Assembly (NCBI RefSeq): GCF_030816115.1
Contig: NZ_JAUSXQ010000001.1
Span: 2,170,001 to 2,234,000, forward strand
Origin: Chryseobacterium sp. W4I1
GTDB taxonomy: Bacteria > Bacteroidota > Bacteroidia > Flavobacteriales > Weeksellaceae
DNA length: 64,000 nt
Direction: 5' to 3'
Shown here: piece by piece, positions 10,425 to 19,559 of the stretch
How the letters are laid out: the number at the start of each line of letters is the position of its first letter
Position numbering within the stretch: position 1 is the first letter of the stretch
The notes under the pieces: generated by a model
Databases searched by the model: none
Told to the model about the DNA's origin: nothing
What the model saw: only the letters and a program-made list of their open reading frames with translations
Made by a program: the position numbers and the translations under genes

Positions 10425-11411
10425 ATGGACTCAGTAAAGAAAAAAATAACAGTTAAACCCATTGCCATTATATTTTTGGTAGTTTTGAGCCTTTTTGCAG
10501 TCTTGCAGTTTTTCAACAAACCCCGGGAAGGAAAACCTGTCGTAAAAAAAATTGAAGCCCCCCGTGAAGTGCTTGCCATCTTGGAAAACTCTTGCTTTAA
10601 CTGTCATTCCAATGAACAGAATTTAAAATGGTATGACAAGATCGCCCCCATTTCCTGGGCGGTAAACAAAGATATAGCAAGAGCTAAAGAAGTTTTAAAC
10701 TTTTCAGAATGGAACTATTCTGCAGCTGAGCATCAGGGGAAAATGTATGCTATTTTAAACATGATGCAAAGCGGAAAAATGCCGTTGCATGAGTATACTC
10801 TGCTGCATCCGTCAGCAAAAATCAATGCAAAAGATATTGAAACAATTAAAAAATATACGCTTTCATTATCAGGCGTAGCTTCAGGTAAAAAAGAAGTAAA
10901 GAATGCACAGCAGAATATAGAAATCATCCACAGCAACCCGCCTTCCTCAAAATTCCCTGTCTCTCCCAACGGAATTACATATAATGATGATTTTAAAAAC
11001 TGGAAGGTCATCAGCATGAGTACGCTTTTCGATCACTCCATCAGGGTCATTTATGGAAATGACATTGCAGTGAAAGCGGTTGAAACGGAGAATTTTCATC
11101 CATGGCCGGACGGAAGTGTCATTGTAAAATCCGTTTGGAAACAGCAGAAACTTCCGGATGGTGAAGTGAGAGCCGGAGAATTCATCAATGCTCAGTTTAT
11201 GGTCAAGGATGCAAAAAAATATACAGATACCGAAGGTTGGGGATTTGCAAAATTCTCAGGAAATGACCTTCATCCAACAGGAAAAACAGCATCATTTGCC
11301 AAAGAGTCATGCATTGCCTGTCACCGTCAGCTCGCTGAAAAAACAGGATATTTATTTGATGTTCCTATGAAAATCAATACCGAAAGACTAATCAAAAACC
11401 TTGAGAAATAA
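10425..11411 (+). CDS. Haem-binding domain / cytochrome P460 family protein
   Basis: A 328-residue exported protein with one N-terminal membrane helix (about 11-29), so probably anchored and facing the periplasm. The first half (about 45-150) matches the haem-binding domain found in Bacteroidota cytochromes, with a c-type haem site C57-x2-C60-H61. The second half (about 175-315) resembles cytochrome P460, with a second CxxCH (C296, C299, H300) near its end. P460 proteins oxidise small nitrogen compounds in some bacteria, but the role here is unknown. Its stop overlaps the start of the next gene by one base, so the two are translationally coupled. Confidence 0.8.
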   Translation: MDSVKKKITVKPIAIIFLVVLSLFAVLQFFNKPREGKPVVKKIEAPREVLAILENSCFNCHSNEQNLKWYDKIAPISWAVNKDIARAKEVLNFSEWNYSAAEHQGKMYAILNMMQSGKMPLHEYTLLHPSAKINAKDIETIKKYTLSLSGVASGKKEVKNAQQNIEIIHSNPPSSKFPVSPNGITYNDDFKNWKVISMSTLFDHSIRVIYGNDIAVKAVETENFHPWPDGSVIVKSVWKQQKLPDGEVRAGEFINAQFMVKDAKKYTDTEGWGFAKFSGNDLHPTGKTASFAKESCIACHRQLAEKTGYLFDVPMKINTERLIKNLEK

Positions 11412-11848
11412 TGAAAAAGCTACTATTTATCATGCTATCGATCTGTGCACTATTTACCGCCTGTAAAATAGATGAGCCGGATAAAGATTTGAAACGTATT
11501 GTTTTTGATCCGGGAGATCTAAAGTTTATCTCCACCTCGTTAAACACGAAGAAAGAGACCTCATCAGCGTTGTATGGAAATCCGGAAGCCTTAAGTTCTT
11601 TATCGAATGGAGATCATCAGCTGAAAAAGGGTTCAAAGCTAAAACTGGTCACTTGGAAATACCACGACAATCCACAATATATCGGAGGAACAATTACAGG
11701 CGAATTAGTAAGCATCGAAACCGTTCAGGCAGATGCAGAAAAAGTTTCCTATCAGATTCAAAATATTGCAGAAGGCGAAAATATTCAGCCCGATAAAGAA
11801 GAACGGATACAGTATATCATGAGCTATGAGCCGGTGAAAAGACCTTAA
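11411..11848 (+). CDS. Hypothetical lipoprotein coupled to the P460 gene
   Basis: A 145-residue protein with a lipoprotein signal: charged start, hydrophobic stretch, then the lipobox LFTAC with Cys about 17. The mature part is hydrophilic and of no recognised family. It overlaps the cytochrome P460 gene by one base (TAATG), so it is very likely made together with it and may form part of the same periplasmic or outer-membrane complex. That link is inferred from coupling only. Confidence 0.7.
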   Translation: MKKLLFIMLSICALFTACKIDEPDKDLKRIVFDPGDLKFISTSLNTKKETSSALYGNPEALSSLSNGDHQLKKGSKLKLVTWKYHDNPQYIGGTITGELVSIETVQADAEKVSYQIQNIAEGENIQPDKEERIQYIMSYEPVKRP

Positions 11849-11890
11849 AAAATATACTAAAGCTGAAGTTTCAGCTTTAGTATATTTTTT
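11848..11890 (+). terminator. Long perfect hairpin terminator
   Basis: AAAAATATACTAAAGCTGAA at 11848-11867 pairs with its exact reverse complement at 11870-11889, ending in T's. It begins inside the lipoprotein stop codon and terminates the P460 operon. Confidence 0.85.
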
Positions 11891-12186
11891 GTGAATAGTG
11901 AATTTTTGCTGACGCAAAGTCAATGGTCAATTGGCACGTAAAAAATTCACGAGTAAAGCGAATTGACATTTCACTATTGACATCAATCTTTGTGAATGGT
12001 AAATTTTTGCTAACGTAAAGTCAATTGGCAATTATCACGTACAAAAATTCACAAGCGAAGCGAATTGACTTTTCACTATTGACATGAATCATTTGTGAAT
12101 AGTGAATTTTGCTGACGCAAAGTCAATGGTCAATTGGCACGTAAAAAAATTCACGAGCGAAGCGGATTGACATTTCACTATTGACA
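11891..12186. repeat. Three tandem ~100-bp intergenic repeats with inverted ends
   Basis: Three units begin at 11891, about 11992 and 12095. Each starts GTGAATAGTGAA (or a variant) and ends TTCACTATTGAC, whose reverse complement GTCAATAGTGAA matches the start in 11 of 12 bases. Units 1 and 3 are nearly identical; unit 2 is more diverged. Inner conserved words include GACGCAAAGTCAAT and GCGAAGCG. There is no open frame. The terminal inverted repeats and the tandem copies suggest a REP- or MITE-like element. Confidence 0.8.
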
Positions 12187-12258
12187 ATTCATCTACTTTC
12201 CTTCACACTTTTTTTCAATAAAAAAACTTAATTTCACCTATTCAAACCCAATGCTCCC

Positions 12259-13275
12259 ATGCATCAGCAAAAAATAAAAATTTCACCAGCCATCATATGG
12301 ATCAGTTCCCTGTTTCTGGGAGTTCTGTCGTCTGTTCCTCAATTGGCTTCCCATGAATTCAACTGGAAAGAAGCAATTGTCAATTCAGCGATAACAGCAG
12401 CATTTTCGGTTATTATGTGGTATGTTAATATTTATATGCTGAACCGGGGTGCAGGCAAAAGGCGACAGCATATTTCTTATTCAAGATTAATGACGGTACT
12501 AGCATTCGGAATGATCATCATGTTCGGCCTGGCGTGGATACAGCAGCTGATTTTATCCCATATCAATTTCGGACCGGCGATGCTGATGGTAGAAGTTAGA
12601 GGAATCCTGATTAACCTGGTTTGTTATATGTTTCTTACCTTACTTCAAAATAATTATGCAGGACAACAGGTACAGCTGGAACTTGAAAAAGTGAAAAGTG
12701 ATAATTTAGGAGCACAATATGAGCTGCTGAAACAACAGGTTAATCCCCACTTCCTTTTCAACAGCCTGAATACTTTAAAGTCAATGGCAGAAACCAATGA
12801 TTCTGAAACTGTAGATTTCGTTATTAAGCTATCTGATTTTTATAGGTTTACCCTTGAAAGCAGGAAGTTAGATCTGATCTCCGTACAGGAGGAAATGAGG
12901 ATCATTGAAGCTTACCTTTTTCTTCAGAAAGCACGTTTTGGAGACGGTATTACCTTCAGTAACGGGCTAAAACAGGAAGATCTAAAATCTCTTATTCCTC
13001 CATTTACCATGCAGCTCCTGGTTGAAAACTGCATCAAACACAATATTGTATCACAGAGTAAACCGTTGCATATTAAAATCTATAGCTCGGAAGACGGGAT
13101 CATTATAGAAAACCCTGTTCAGCTGAAAATGACTTCGGAAGAATCTCTCGGGGTAGGGCTTGACAATATTAAAATGCGTTACCAGCATCTGCTGGAAAAG
13201 GAAATCGAGATTCATTCAGACGAAAAAAACTTTAAAATAAAACTACCACTAATCCATGAATATCATCATCATTGA
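12259..13275 (+). CDS. LytS/YehU-type sensor histidine kinase
   Basis: A 338-residue inner-membrane kinase. Four hydrophobic helices lie in about residues 10-28, 40-60, 77-99 and 112-130; a short coiled coil leads to the His_kinase motif QVNPHFLFNSLNTLKS with phospho-acceptor H164, then an HATPase-like region with LVENCIKHN (N box) and GVGLDNI (G box). No periplasmic sensor domain is present, so the signal is probably in the membrane. It overlaps the following response regulator by 20 bases, defining a two-component pair. Confidence 0.93.
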   Translation: MHQQKIKISPAIIWISSLFLGVLSSVPQLASHEFNWKEAIVNSAITAAFSVIMWYVNIYMLNRGAGKRRQHISYSRLMTVLAFGMIIMFGLAWIQQLILSHINFGPAMLMVEVRGILINLVCYMFLTLLQNNYAGQQVQLELEKVKSDNLGAQYELLKQQVNPHFLFNSLNTLKSMAETNDSETVDFVIKLSDFYRFTLESRKLDLISVQEEMRIIEAYLFLQKARFGDGITFSNGLKQEDLKSLIPPFTMQLLVENCIKHNIVSQSKPLHIKIYSSEDGIIIENPVQLKMTSEESLGVGLDNIKMRYQHLLEKEIEIHSDEKNFKIKLPLIHEYHHH

Positions 13276-14017
13276 AGACGAATTCAGAGCGGCAAAATCC
13301 CTCCAAAATCTTTTATCAGACCTAAGACCGGAATCTAAAATCCTTGCGGTATATGACAGTATTGAAGCCAGTGTTGAAGGGTTGTCAAAAGAGATTAAAC
13401 CGGATCTTATCTTTATGGATATCCAGCTGTCTGACGGGCTTTCATTTGAGATCTTTAAAACTGTGGATATCAGTTGTCCTGTGATCTTCTGTACAGCATT
13501 TGACCAATATATGCTTGATGCTTTTAAAAGTAAAGGGGTAGATTATGTTTTGAAACCTTTTTCCAGAGAGGACATTGCTGAAGCCCTGAGAAAGGTAGAC
13601 GAGCTGAAAAAATTCTTCCGGAAAAATGAGCTTCCGGATATTGAATCTATTTTACAGAAGATCAGTCAGCCTGCGGGGAAAAGCAATTTCCTGGTTTTTA
13701 AGAATCAAAAATACACTACGATTCAGACTGAAAGTATTGCCTATTTCTATATCCATAATGAAATTACCCATTTGGTAACATTTGACAAGGAACAATTCCA
13801 GCTGTCGCAACCGCTCGGGCAGGTGGCGGAACAGGTTTCAGGAAAACAGTTTTTTAGAATCAACCGTCAGTATCTTGTCAATTTTAAAGCGATAAAGGAG
13901 ATGGAACATTATTTCCAGCGTAAAATATTGGTTAAACTGATTATTGAAACTCCTGAAAAACTATTGATCAATAAGGAGAAAACGCATAGTTTTTTCACCT
14001 GGCTGGAAGATCGCTGA
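13256..14017 (+). CDS. LytTR-type response regulator
   Basis: A 253-residue regulator with a receiver domain (1-120; acid pair E7/D8, phospho-acceptor D55 in IFMDIQLSD, and a Lys in VLKPFS near 100) and a C-terminal LytTR DNA-binding domain (about 150-250) with FFRINRQYLVN. It is the partner of the overlapping kinase at 12259-13275. The next genes on the strand (DUF1223, DoxX) are candidates for targets by position only. Confidence 0.95.
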   Translation: MNIIIIEDEFRAAKSLQNLLSDLRPESKILAVYDSIEASVEGLSKEIKPDLIFMDIQLSDGLSFEIFKTVDISCPVIFCTAFDQYMLDAFKSKGVDYVLKPFSREDIAEALRKVDELKKFFRKNELPDIESILQKISQPAGKSNFLVFKNQKYTTIQTESIAYFYIHNEITHLVTFDKEQFQLSQPLGQVAEQVSGKQFFRINRQYLVNFKAIKEMEHYFQRKILVKLIIETPEKLLINKEKTHSFFTWLEDR

Positions 14018-14135
14018 TTCCATTTAAAATTACAGCTAAATATTTTCCGGGTTCACCGTTCAATTTGTCCGGCTGAGCCTTTTTTATATTCTTTAGCGCC
14101 TGAAAGAGGTCTACTTTTGAATCAAATTAAAAACA

Positions 14136-14912
14136 ATGATTCTAAGAAATCTTTTTACGGTAGGTACTTTCACCGCTTTTTTATTCGCTGGTTCTGCATT
14201 TTTGCATGAAAACCAAATTACGAAAATCTCCACTGATGTTTCATCTGGAAACAATGGTTTTGCAGTTTTGGAACTTTTCACTTCGGAAGGCTGCTCAAGC
14301 TGTCCTCCCGCCGATGAACTGATGGGACAATTGGAAGAAAAATATAAAGATCAGCCGGTCTATATCCTCTCCTATCATGTAGATTACTGGAACCGTCTTG
14401 GATGGAAAGACCGTTTCAGCAGTGCTGAAAACTCCCAGCGTCAGCAGCTTTACAGCCGTACGCTTCGGTCACAAACCTATACTCCACAGCTGGTTGTTAA
14501 TGGAACAACGGGATTCGTAGGTTCGGATAGAAAGGCAACAGAACATGCCATTGAAAGTGTATTGCTTGATTCTAAGAATACCGACATCAATCTGTCGGCC
14601 ACAGTTTCCTCAAAAACGATCTCAGTTACTTACAAAACTACTGAAGCTGATCCTCAAAGCAAACTTCTGATCAGCCTGGTTGAAAAGAAATCCTCCACTC
14701 AGGTTTCGGGAGGCGAAAATGAAGGACATTACTTAAAACATTATCAGATTGTTCATAAACAGGAACAAATTCCATTGAAAGATCATCCTGAAGGAACTAC
14801 AGATTTTAAACTTCCAGAAAATTTCTCTATAAAAAACTGGGAAATCATCGCTTTTATTCAAAATATAAAAACGGGAAAAATCTCGGGTGCTGCAAAGACA
14901 GAAATCCAGTAA
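14136..14912 (+). CDS. DUF1223 domain-containing (thioredoxin-like) exported protein
   Basis: A 258-residue protein with an N-terminal hydrophobic signal (about 1-22) and the DUF1223 core: ELFTSEGCSSCPPADELM with C53 and C56 spaced like a thioredoxin active site, YHVDYWNRLGWKDRF, and YTPQLVVNG. Family members have a thioredoxin fold, and the CxxC suggests a thiol role in the periplasm, but no reaction is established. A DoxX-family membrane protein follows 85 bases downstream on the same strand, a pairing that suggests redox-linked membrane function. Confidence 0.85.
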   Translation: MILRNLFTVGTFTAFLFAGSAFLHENQITKISTDVSSGNNGFAVLELFTSEGCSSCPPADELMGQLEEKYKDQPVYILSYHVDYWNRLGWKDRFSSAENSQRQQLYSRTLRSQTYTPQLVVNGTTGFVGSDRKATEHAIESVLLDSKNTDINLSATVSSKTISVTYKTTEADPQSKLLISLVEKKSSTQVSGGENEGHYLKHYQIVHKQEQIPLKDHPEGTTDFKLPENFSIKNWEIIAFIQNIKTGKISGAAKTEIQ

Positions 14913-14997
14913 AAACCTTACAAAAGTAAATTATACAAAAAAATTAGTGTCACTGCGATCTAAAATTAAAATTCTATAAACTTAAAATAATAAAACA

Positions 14998-15390
14998 ATG
15001 AAAACAAAAACAACAAAAATCATCTATTGGTCAGGAGCTATCTTTATGTCACTCTGGTTTGGAGCAAGCGGCTTCTTTGAACTCACCAAAAACCCGTTGG
15101 TCTGGACAACCACGCAGCAACTTGGCTATCCTCCACACTTCATTTACCTGTTGGGAGTTTTCAAATTAAGCGGAATTATAGTCCTTCTTCTCCCGAATCG
15201 CTTATTAAGACTGAAAGAATGGGTATTTGCAGGAATGTTTTTTGACATTATCTTCGCTTTCTTTTCAAAAATTGCAGTGCTTGGCTTTGCGGCAACTATA
15301 GACGCAGTAATTGCTTTTGCCGTACTTTCTGTGACGTACATTATGTTTAGAAAACTATATTCTTCTGAACTTGTATTCGGGGAAGCTTAG
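14998..15390 (+). CDS. DoxX family membrane protein
   Basis: A 130-residue integral membrane protein with four predicted helices (about 8-24, 47-66, 73-93, 98-116) and the DoxX-like features W-x-G-A-S-G-F-F-E-L near 20-30 and a P-P-H-F-I-Y-L turn. DoxX-like proteins occur in redox and oxidative-stress contexts, but this branch has no assigned reaction. A hairpin terminator follows at 15460. Confidence 0.8.
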   Translation: MKTKTTKIIYWSGAIFMSLWFGASGFFELTKNPLVWTTTQQLGYPPHFIYLLGVFKLSGIIVLLLPNRLLRLKEWVFAGMFFDIIFAFFSKIAVLGFAATIDAVIAFAVLSVTYIMFRKLYSSELVFGEA

Positions 15391-15459
15391 CAGCAGAAAA
15401 TAACAGTCTTTAAAGTTTTGGTCTCAAATACCAGACAGACAATTTTACATTTACCAATA

Positions 15460-15495
15460 ATAAATCCTCCCGAAAACGAGAGGATTTATCTTTTA
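15460..15495 (+). terminator. Terminator behind DoxX gene
   Basis: ATAAATCCTC / GAGGATTTAT, a perfect 10-base stem with a 10-base loop followed by TCTTTT. Confidence 0.8.
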
Positions 15496-15564
15496 AATTA
15501 TGTTGAGAAAATTTAAGTTTATAAATTAGATCCTTAAATAAACAATTTTAAATCAATACTCCCA

Positions 15565-16557
15565 TCAACTCATAAAAATCTCCGGAACCCATCTGAATCC
15601 TGCAGATTCTTTTTTGGTAAAACCCAATCCGGGCCATGGCAGATGATAGGCAAAAGCTTTGGTTTTTGTTTCTGCCAGTTGTTGCAAGAGTTTTTTACGG
15701 GATTCCGTAGCAATATCCAAATCGGTATCCCCGGAAAATCCCCATTCAGGATGCGGGAAAAGAATGACATCAGAATGAATAAGATCCGCAATATACATGA
15801 GCTTCTCGCTACCGGAAGAAATGGTCATAACTGTAAGTCCGGGTGTGTGTCCAGGGGCCAGCTGAAAACTGAAATGATCATACAAAGTATTTTTCAAATC
15901 ATAAAACTTTAGCTTAGGACGGATTGTTTTCAGGATATTCTGAATAGGCGGAATAATCTGGTTAAGAAATTCCGGCTGGGTTTTCAGATAGCTGTTTTTA
16001 AAATCTTTGATGGAAGCCTGAAGCCAGAAATCATGCTCGATTTTTGAAATATGAAGATCTGCATTGGGAAATACCAGGTTATTCTGCTTATCTACAACTC
16101 CACCAATATGATCAGGATGAGCATGGGAAATAAAAACATCTGTAATGTCTTTCGGAGAAAATCCTGCTTTTTGAAGGCTTTTTAAAAGAAACCCGGTTCT
16201 TTCATCCGCAAAAATCCCCATTCCTGAATCCAGCAAAATAAGTCTGTTCTTAGTCTTAACAAGCATCAGGTTCATGGCCATATCAATAGACTCATCGGAG
16301 CGGAAATTATCCCTGAGAATGGTTTTTAGTTGGGAAACATTTGCACGCGGAGAAAATCCATCAATATTTTTTTCATGAATATATCCGTCCGTAAGAATAA
16401 ACAGCTCCAGTTCTCCAAGTTTGATTTTTTTAAATCCTGAAAGATCTTCCCCAAGATCTGCTGAACCTATTTTCGTTTCAGCAAACACGTCTGAAAAAGG
16501 AACGATACTTAATGCACCTGCCATCAGTCCGTTTTTTAAAAGTTCTCTTCTATTCAT
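15565..16557 (-). CDS. Exported MBL-fold metallo-hydrolase
   Basis: A 330-residue metallo-beta-lactamase-fold enzyme. The start NRRELLKNGLMAG resembles a twin-arginine signal, so it is probably exported folded through Tat. The metal site is H145-x-H147-x-D149-H150 in SHAHPDHIGG; APGHTPG near 215 gives the next His and a late Asp and His complete the set. The family includes lactonases and phosphodiesterases; the substrate is not readable. It lies downstream of the aldo/keto reductase gene but is separated from it by a 15-bp perfect hairpin. Confidence 0.88.
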   Translation of the reverse strand: MNRRELLKNGLMAGALSIVPFSDVFAETKIGSADLGEDLSGFKKIKLGELELFILTDGYIHEKNIDGFSPRANVSQLKTILRDNFRSDESIDMAMNLMLVKTKNRLILLDSGMGIFADERTGFLLKSLQKAGFSPKDITDVFISHAHPDHIGGVVDKQNNLVFPNADLHISKIEHDFWLQASIKDFKNSYLKTQPEFLNQIIPPIQNILKTIRPKLKFYDLKNTLYDHFSFQLAPGHTPGLTVMTISSGSEKLMYIADLIHSDVILFPHPEWGFSGDTDLDIATESRKKLLQQLAETKTKAFAYHLPWPGLGFTKKESAGFRWVPEIFMS

Positions 16558-16579
16558 TATAATATGTGTTTTTTAACAC

Positions 16580-16612
16580 TACGGATCATGGATCGTTGAT
16601 CCATGATCCGTA
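16580..16612 (-). terminator. Perfect 15-bp hairpin between AKR and MBL genes
   Basis: TACGGATCATGGATC, loop GTT, then the exact reverse complement. On the minus strand it lies just after the aldo/keto reductase stop. The T run behind it is short, so it may act as a stabilising stem as well as a terminator. Confidence 0.65.
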
Positions 16613-16622
16613 GATAATAATT

Positions 16623-17624
16623 TTAGTTGTTGACCAATTTCATAGAGCCTTCAGTATATCTTTCACCAACGTTCGGATATTTTTTCACAAGGGCGTCAAT
16701 TGTTTCAAGATCTGATTGTGAAAGATCAATATTCACAGCTGCAATATTCTCTTCCAGGTATTTGATACGTTTCGTTCCCGGAATCGGGATAATATCTTCT
16801 CCCTGGTTCAATACCCATGCTAAGGCTAATTGGGTTCCTTTTACACCTTTTGACTGCGCAAATTCGTTAATTTCTCTCGCCAGGTTCCTGTTGTTTTCCA
16901 GATATTCTTCCTGGTAACGGGGTAATGTTTTTCTGAAATCTTCGTCACCAAAATTCTGTACTTCGTTGATATTGGCGAAAAGTCCTCTTGCCAGCGGCGA
17001 ATAAGGAACCAGTGTGATTCCAAGTTCTCTGATGGTCGGAAGTATTTCTTTTTCTACATCTTTGGTGAGGATAGAATATTCTGACTGTAATGCAGTAATT
17101 GGATGAATTTTATTCGCTTTTCTTATAGATTCAGCAGAAGCTTCTGATAATCCGAGGTATTTTACTTTCCCTTCTTTTACAAGCTCTGCCATAGCTCCTA
17201 CTGTTTCTTCTACGGGAATATTCGGGTCTACCCTGTGGGCATAATAAAGATCAATAGTATCAATTTTCAATCTCTGAAGGCTTAAATCAACTGCCTTTCT
17301 GATCCACTCCGGTGAACCGTCAAAGTAAGTTCCGGAAGCAGCACTGTGGCTAGGTTTGCCATCTTTAAACCTGAATCCGAATTTGGTAGCAATAAAGATT
17401 TTATCACGATTTGGAACCAAAACTTTTGAGATCAGTTTTTCATTTTCTCCCGCAGCATACATATCTGCCGTATCCCAGAAATTAACCCCTAAATCTAAAG
17501 CTTTATGCAGCGTATTGATGCTCTCCTGCTCATCAGCCGGGCCGTATGCAAAGCTCATTCCCATACATCCTAAACCTACTGCAGATAACTGCTCTCCTGT
17601 GTTTCCTAATTTTCTGAATTTCAT
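16623..17624 (-). CDS. Aldo/keto reductase
   Basis: A 333-residue cytoplasmic TIM-barrel oxidoreductase. The catalytic Asp/Tyr are D51 and Y56 in WDTADMYAAGENE; the catalytic Lys is in IATKFGFRF and the His in YYAHRVDP. The C-terminal IPIPGTKRIKYLEENI binds NADPH. This is the AKR13-like branch of aryl-alcohol/plant-type reductases, which reduces aldehydes. The AraC regulator at 17713-18621, upstream on the same strand, is its likely controller. Confidence 0.92.
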   Translation of the reverse strand: MKFRKLGNTGEQLSAVGLGCMGMSFAYGPADEQESINTLHKALDLGVNFWDTADMYAAGENEKLISKVLVPNRDKIFIATKFGFRFKDGKPSHSAASGTYFDGSPEWIRKAVDLSLQRLKIDTIDLYYAHRVDPNIPVEETVGAMAELVKEGKVKYLGLSEASAESIRKANKIHPITALQSEYSILTKDVEKEILPTIRELGITLVPYSPLARGLFANINEVQNFGDEDFRKTLPRYQEEYLENNRNLAREINEFAQSKGVKGTQLALAWVLNQGEDIIPIPGTKRIKYLEENIAAVNIDLSQSDLETIDALVKKYPNVGERYTEGSMKLVNN

Positions 17625-17712
17625 AATGGATTGTGATTTTAAATTAATAGAACAAAATTAGAACAAGAACCAATGGGAGACTCTATAGAATTCAAACTAA
17701 GAATTATAAAAT

Positions 17713-18621
17713 TCAAACAAATGCATTTCTTACTGCATTAGGCGCTAATCCCGTCTGCTTTTTAAAAAAGTTGGTAAAATAAGCAGGTTCTTCAAACCCT
17801 AATCCATAGGCAATTTCTGAGATATTCCAGTCCGTATGTTTCAATAAAGCATTAGCCTCCTGAATAGTTCTTAAAGCGATTTGTTGACTCGTTGTCTTTC
17901 CTGTCATTTCTTTTACGGAACGATTCAATGAATTGACATGAATAGAAAGGCTTCGGGCATAATCATTGGGCGTTTTTAATTTCAGAAATGCTTCGGGACT
18001 GTCTATAGGAAACTGTCTTTCCAGCAGCTCCATAAATAGCGAAGCTACTCTGTGTGAGGCATTCTGATAAGGTTCAAAATTTTCTGCAGGCTGCATTTTC
18101 AGCGTTTCATGGATCAAAAGATGGAGGCAAGCCCGCAGCATGTCATATTTATGAATATATTCTGACTGAATTTCTTCCATCATTTTCGTAAAAAGCGCTG
18201 AAACAGTCTTCTGTTGCTCTTCATCTATAAAAAAAATCGGGGTACCACCCACTTTAAAAAGCTGCGAATCCAAAAGGTTCCCCAGGCGTATTCCATTCTG
18301 CAGAAACTGGTCTGTAAAAAGACAGAACCATCCTGTCTGGTCTTCATTATCCGCTTCCCACGAATAAGGAACTATTGGGTTTGAAAACAACAGTGCCGGC
18401 CTATCTACATAGATCCATTTGTCGGCATAATGAAGTTTTCCCTTTCCTATGATTAATGAGATCTTATAGTAATCCCTTCTGCTGTAAGGAGTCATGAGTG
18501 AGCAGCTTTCCCGTGTAAAAACATTAAAATGTCCTACACCTGTTGTCGCAGAACTTTCCAGCCTCACCACGGAGGCATTCCTCAGATAAAATTCTTTTAT
18601 TGTTTCTTTAGAATCCATCAT
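17713..18621 (-). CDS. AraC family transcriptional regulator
   Basis: A 302-residue regulator: an N-terminal cupin-like sensory half (about 20-170, with YRRDYYKISLIIGKGKLHY near 45-65) and the C-terminal double helix-turn-helix (about 205-300; KTPNDYARSLSIHVNSLNRSVK and ISEIAYGLGFEEPAYFTNFFKK). The second HTH has the conserved AYFTNFFKK signature. It is immediately upstream of the aldo/keto reductase on the same strand with an 88-base gap, which suggests that it controls that gene. Ligand unknown. Confidence 0.93.
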   Translation of the reverse strand: MMDSKETIKEFYLRNASVVRLESSATTGVGHFNVFTRESCSLMTPYSRRDYYKISLIIGKGKLHYADKWIYVDRPALLFSNPIVPYSWEADNEDQTGWFCLFTDQFLQNGIRLGNLLDSQLFKVGGTPIFFIDEEQQKTVSALFTKMMEEIQSEYIHKYDMLRACLHLLIHETLKMQPAENFEPYQNASHRVASLFMELLERQFPIDSPEAFLKLKTPNDYARSLSIHVNSLNRSVKEMTGKTTSQQIALRTIQEANALLKHTDWNISEIAYGLGFEEPAYFTNFFKKQTGLAPNAVRNAFV

Positions 18622-18672
18622 GCTAAGTTATAAAATTCAAACAAATAAAATCCACATCAATTTAAAAATAAA

Positions 18673-18700
18673 AAACGGCCGGCAAATATGCCGGCCGTTT
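18673..18700 (-). terminator. Terminator
   Basis: AAACGGCCGGCA, a four-base loop, TGCCGGCCGTTT: perfect 12-base stem behind the exported protein gene at 18730. Confidence 0.85.
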
Positions 18701-18729
18701 AAAACTGAATATATAGTTGATAAACTGGT

Positions 18730-19173
18730 CTAATGGTTATGTCCGTGTTTATTTTCTTTTTTATATGCTTTTTTGTATTCTTTTTTATATTCTTTGTACT
18801 CTTTAGAATTATACTTCTTGTAATTGTTTTTGTTGCGGTTATAAACTGCTACAGGATTCTGGCCTTTATAATAATTCTTTTTGAACTTAGTATATTTGTC
18901 GCGTCCCAGTATTCTTTCTATCTCATAGTAACGGTCTTCTCTCCATCTGTCCGGCTGGCTTACATAGACCCTGTTCCAGGAATCATAATTGCTGTACCTG
19001 TCATTTAAAGTATTCAACTGTTTCACCTGTACAGCAGAAAGCAGAAGTTCCGTAGCCACCGACTGCCAGTTCACATCTGAAATGCTTCTTCTGTAATCAT
19101 TGTAATAATCTGACTGTGCAAAGCTCAGACTGAATGTCCCTGTGAGCAGTAATGCAAATAATATTTTTTTCAT
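18730..19173 (-). CDS. Hypothetical exported Lys/Tyr-rich protein
   Basis: I place the start at the ATG at 19173 because it opens a clear signal peptide (KKILFALLLTGTFSLSFAQ, cleavage after residue about 20); the longer frame to 19212 puts charged residues ahead of it. The mature part of about 127 residues has a helical segment with SAVQVKQLNTLNDRY and a repetitive Lys/Tyr-rich tail (YKKYNSKEYKEYKKEYKKAYKK) ending in GHNH. The family is not recognised. It resembles small periplasmic stress proteins in composition only. Confidence 0.65.
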   Translation of the reverse strand: MKKILFALLLTGTFSLSFAQSDYYNDYRRSISDVNWQSVATELLLSAVQVKQLNTLNDRYSNYDSWNRVYVSQPDRWREDRYYEIERILGRDKYTKFKKNYYKGQNPVAVYNRNKNNYKKYNSKEYKEYKKEYKKAYKKENKHGHNH

Positions 19174-19559
19174 CTTAAGTTTTTTAAAGTTAAACTGTAT
19201 TAGCATTGTCAATTAAAATGCCAAATCTTTTAAACACCATCATAATCTTTGTTAAAAAAAACACGGACCCTCGTAAATTTCATGATATAACAATGGAATT
19301 CAGGTAATTATTACAACAAATTGATCGAGACTAATCCATTCTTAGTAATTGTTATTCTTCAGCACCCTTTTCTTTGGTATAAAAAAGGACTTAAAATTTC
19401 GTTAAGTTTTCTCAAAACTCATGTTTTATATGATTTAAATTTGTAATTTTAAGAGTGAGAAGTACAAATCTGATACAGATTATAAGACTGATAATGCATT
19501 AGATTGCTATATTGATAATTCATGTAAGTTATTTTTAACTCAACCAAATTTTAATTATT
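19174..19559. other. Intergenic region, candidate promoter only
   Basis: No gene seen on either strand. TAAATTTG at 19436-19443 matches the -7 consensus and could drive the GNAT gene with a leader of about 115 bases. The rest is AT-rich without clear hairpins. Confidence 0.4.

Noticed and set aside
11891..12186. CRISPR array at the three tandem repeats
   Set aside because: The whole ~100-bp unit is repeated with no unique spacers, and only three units exist.
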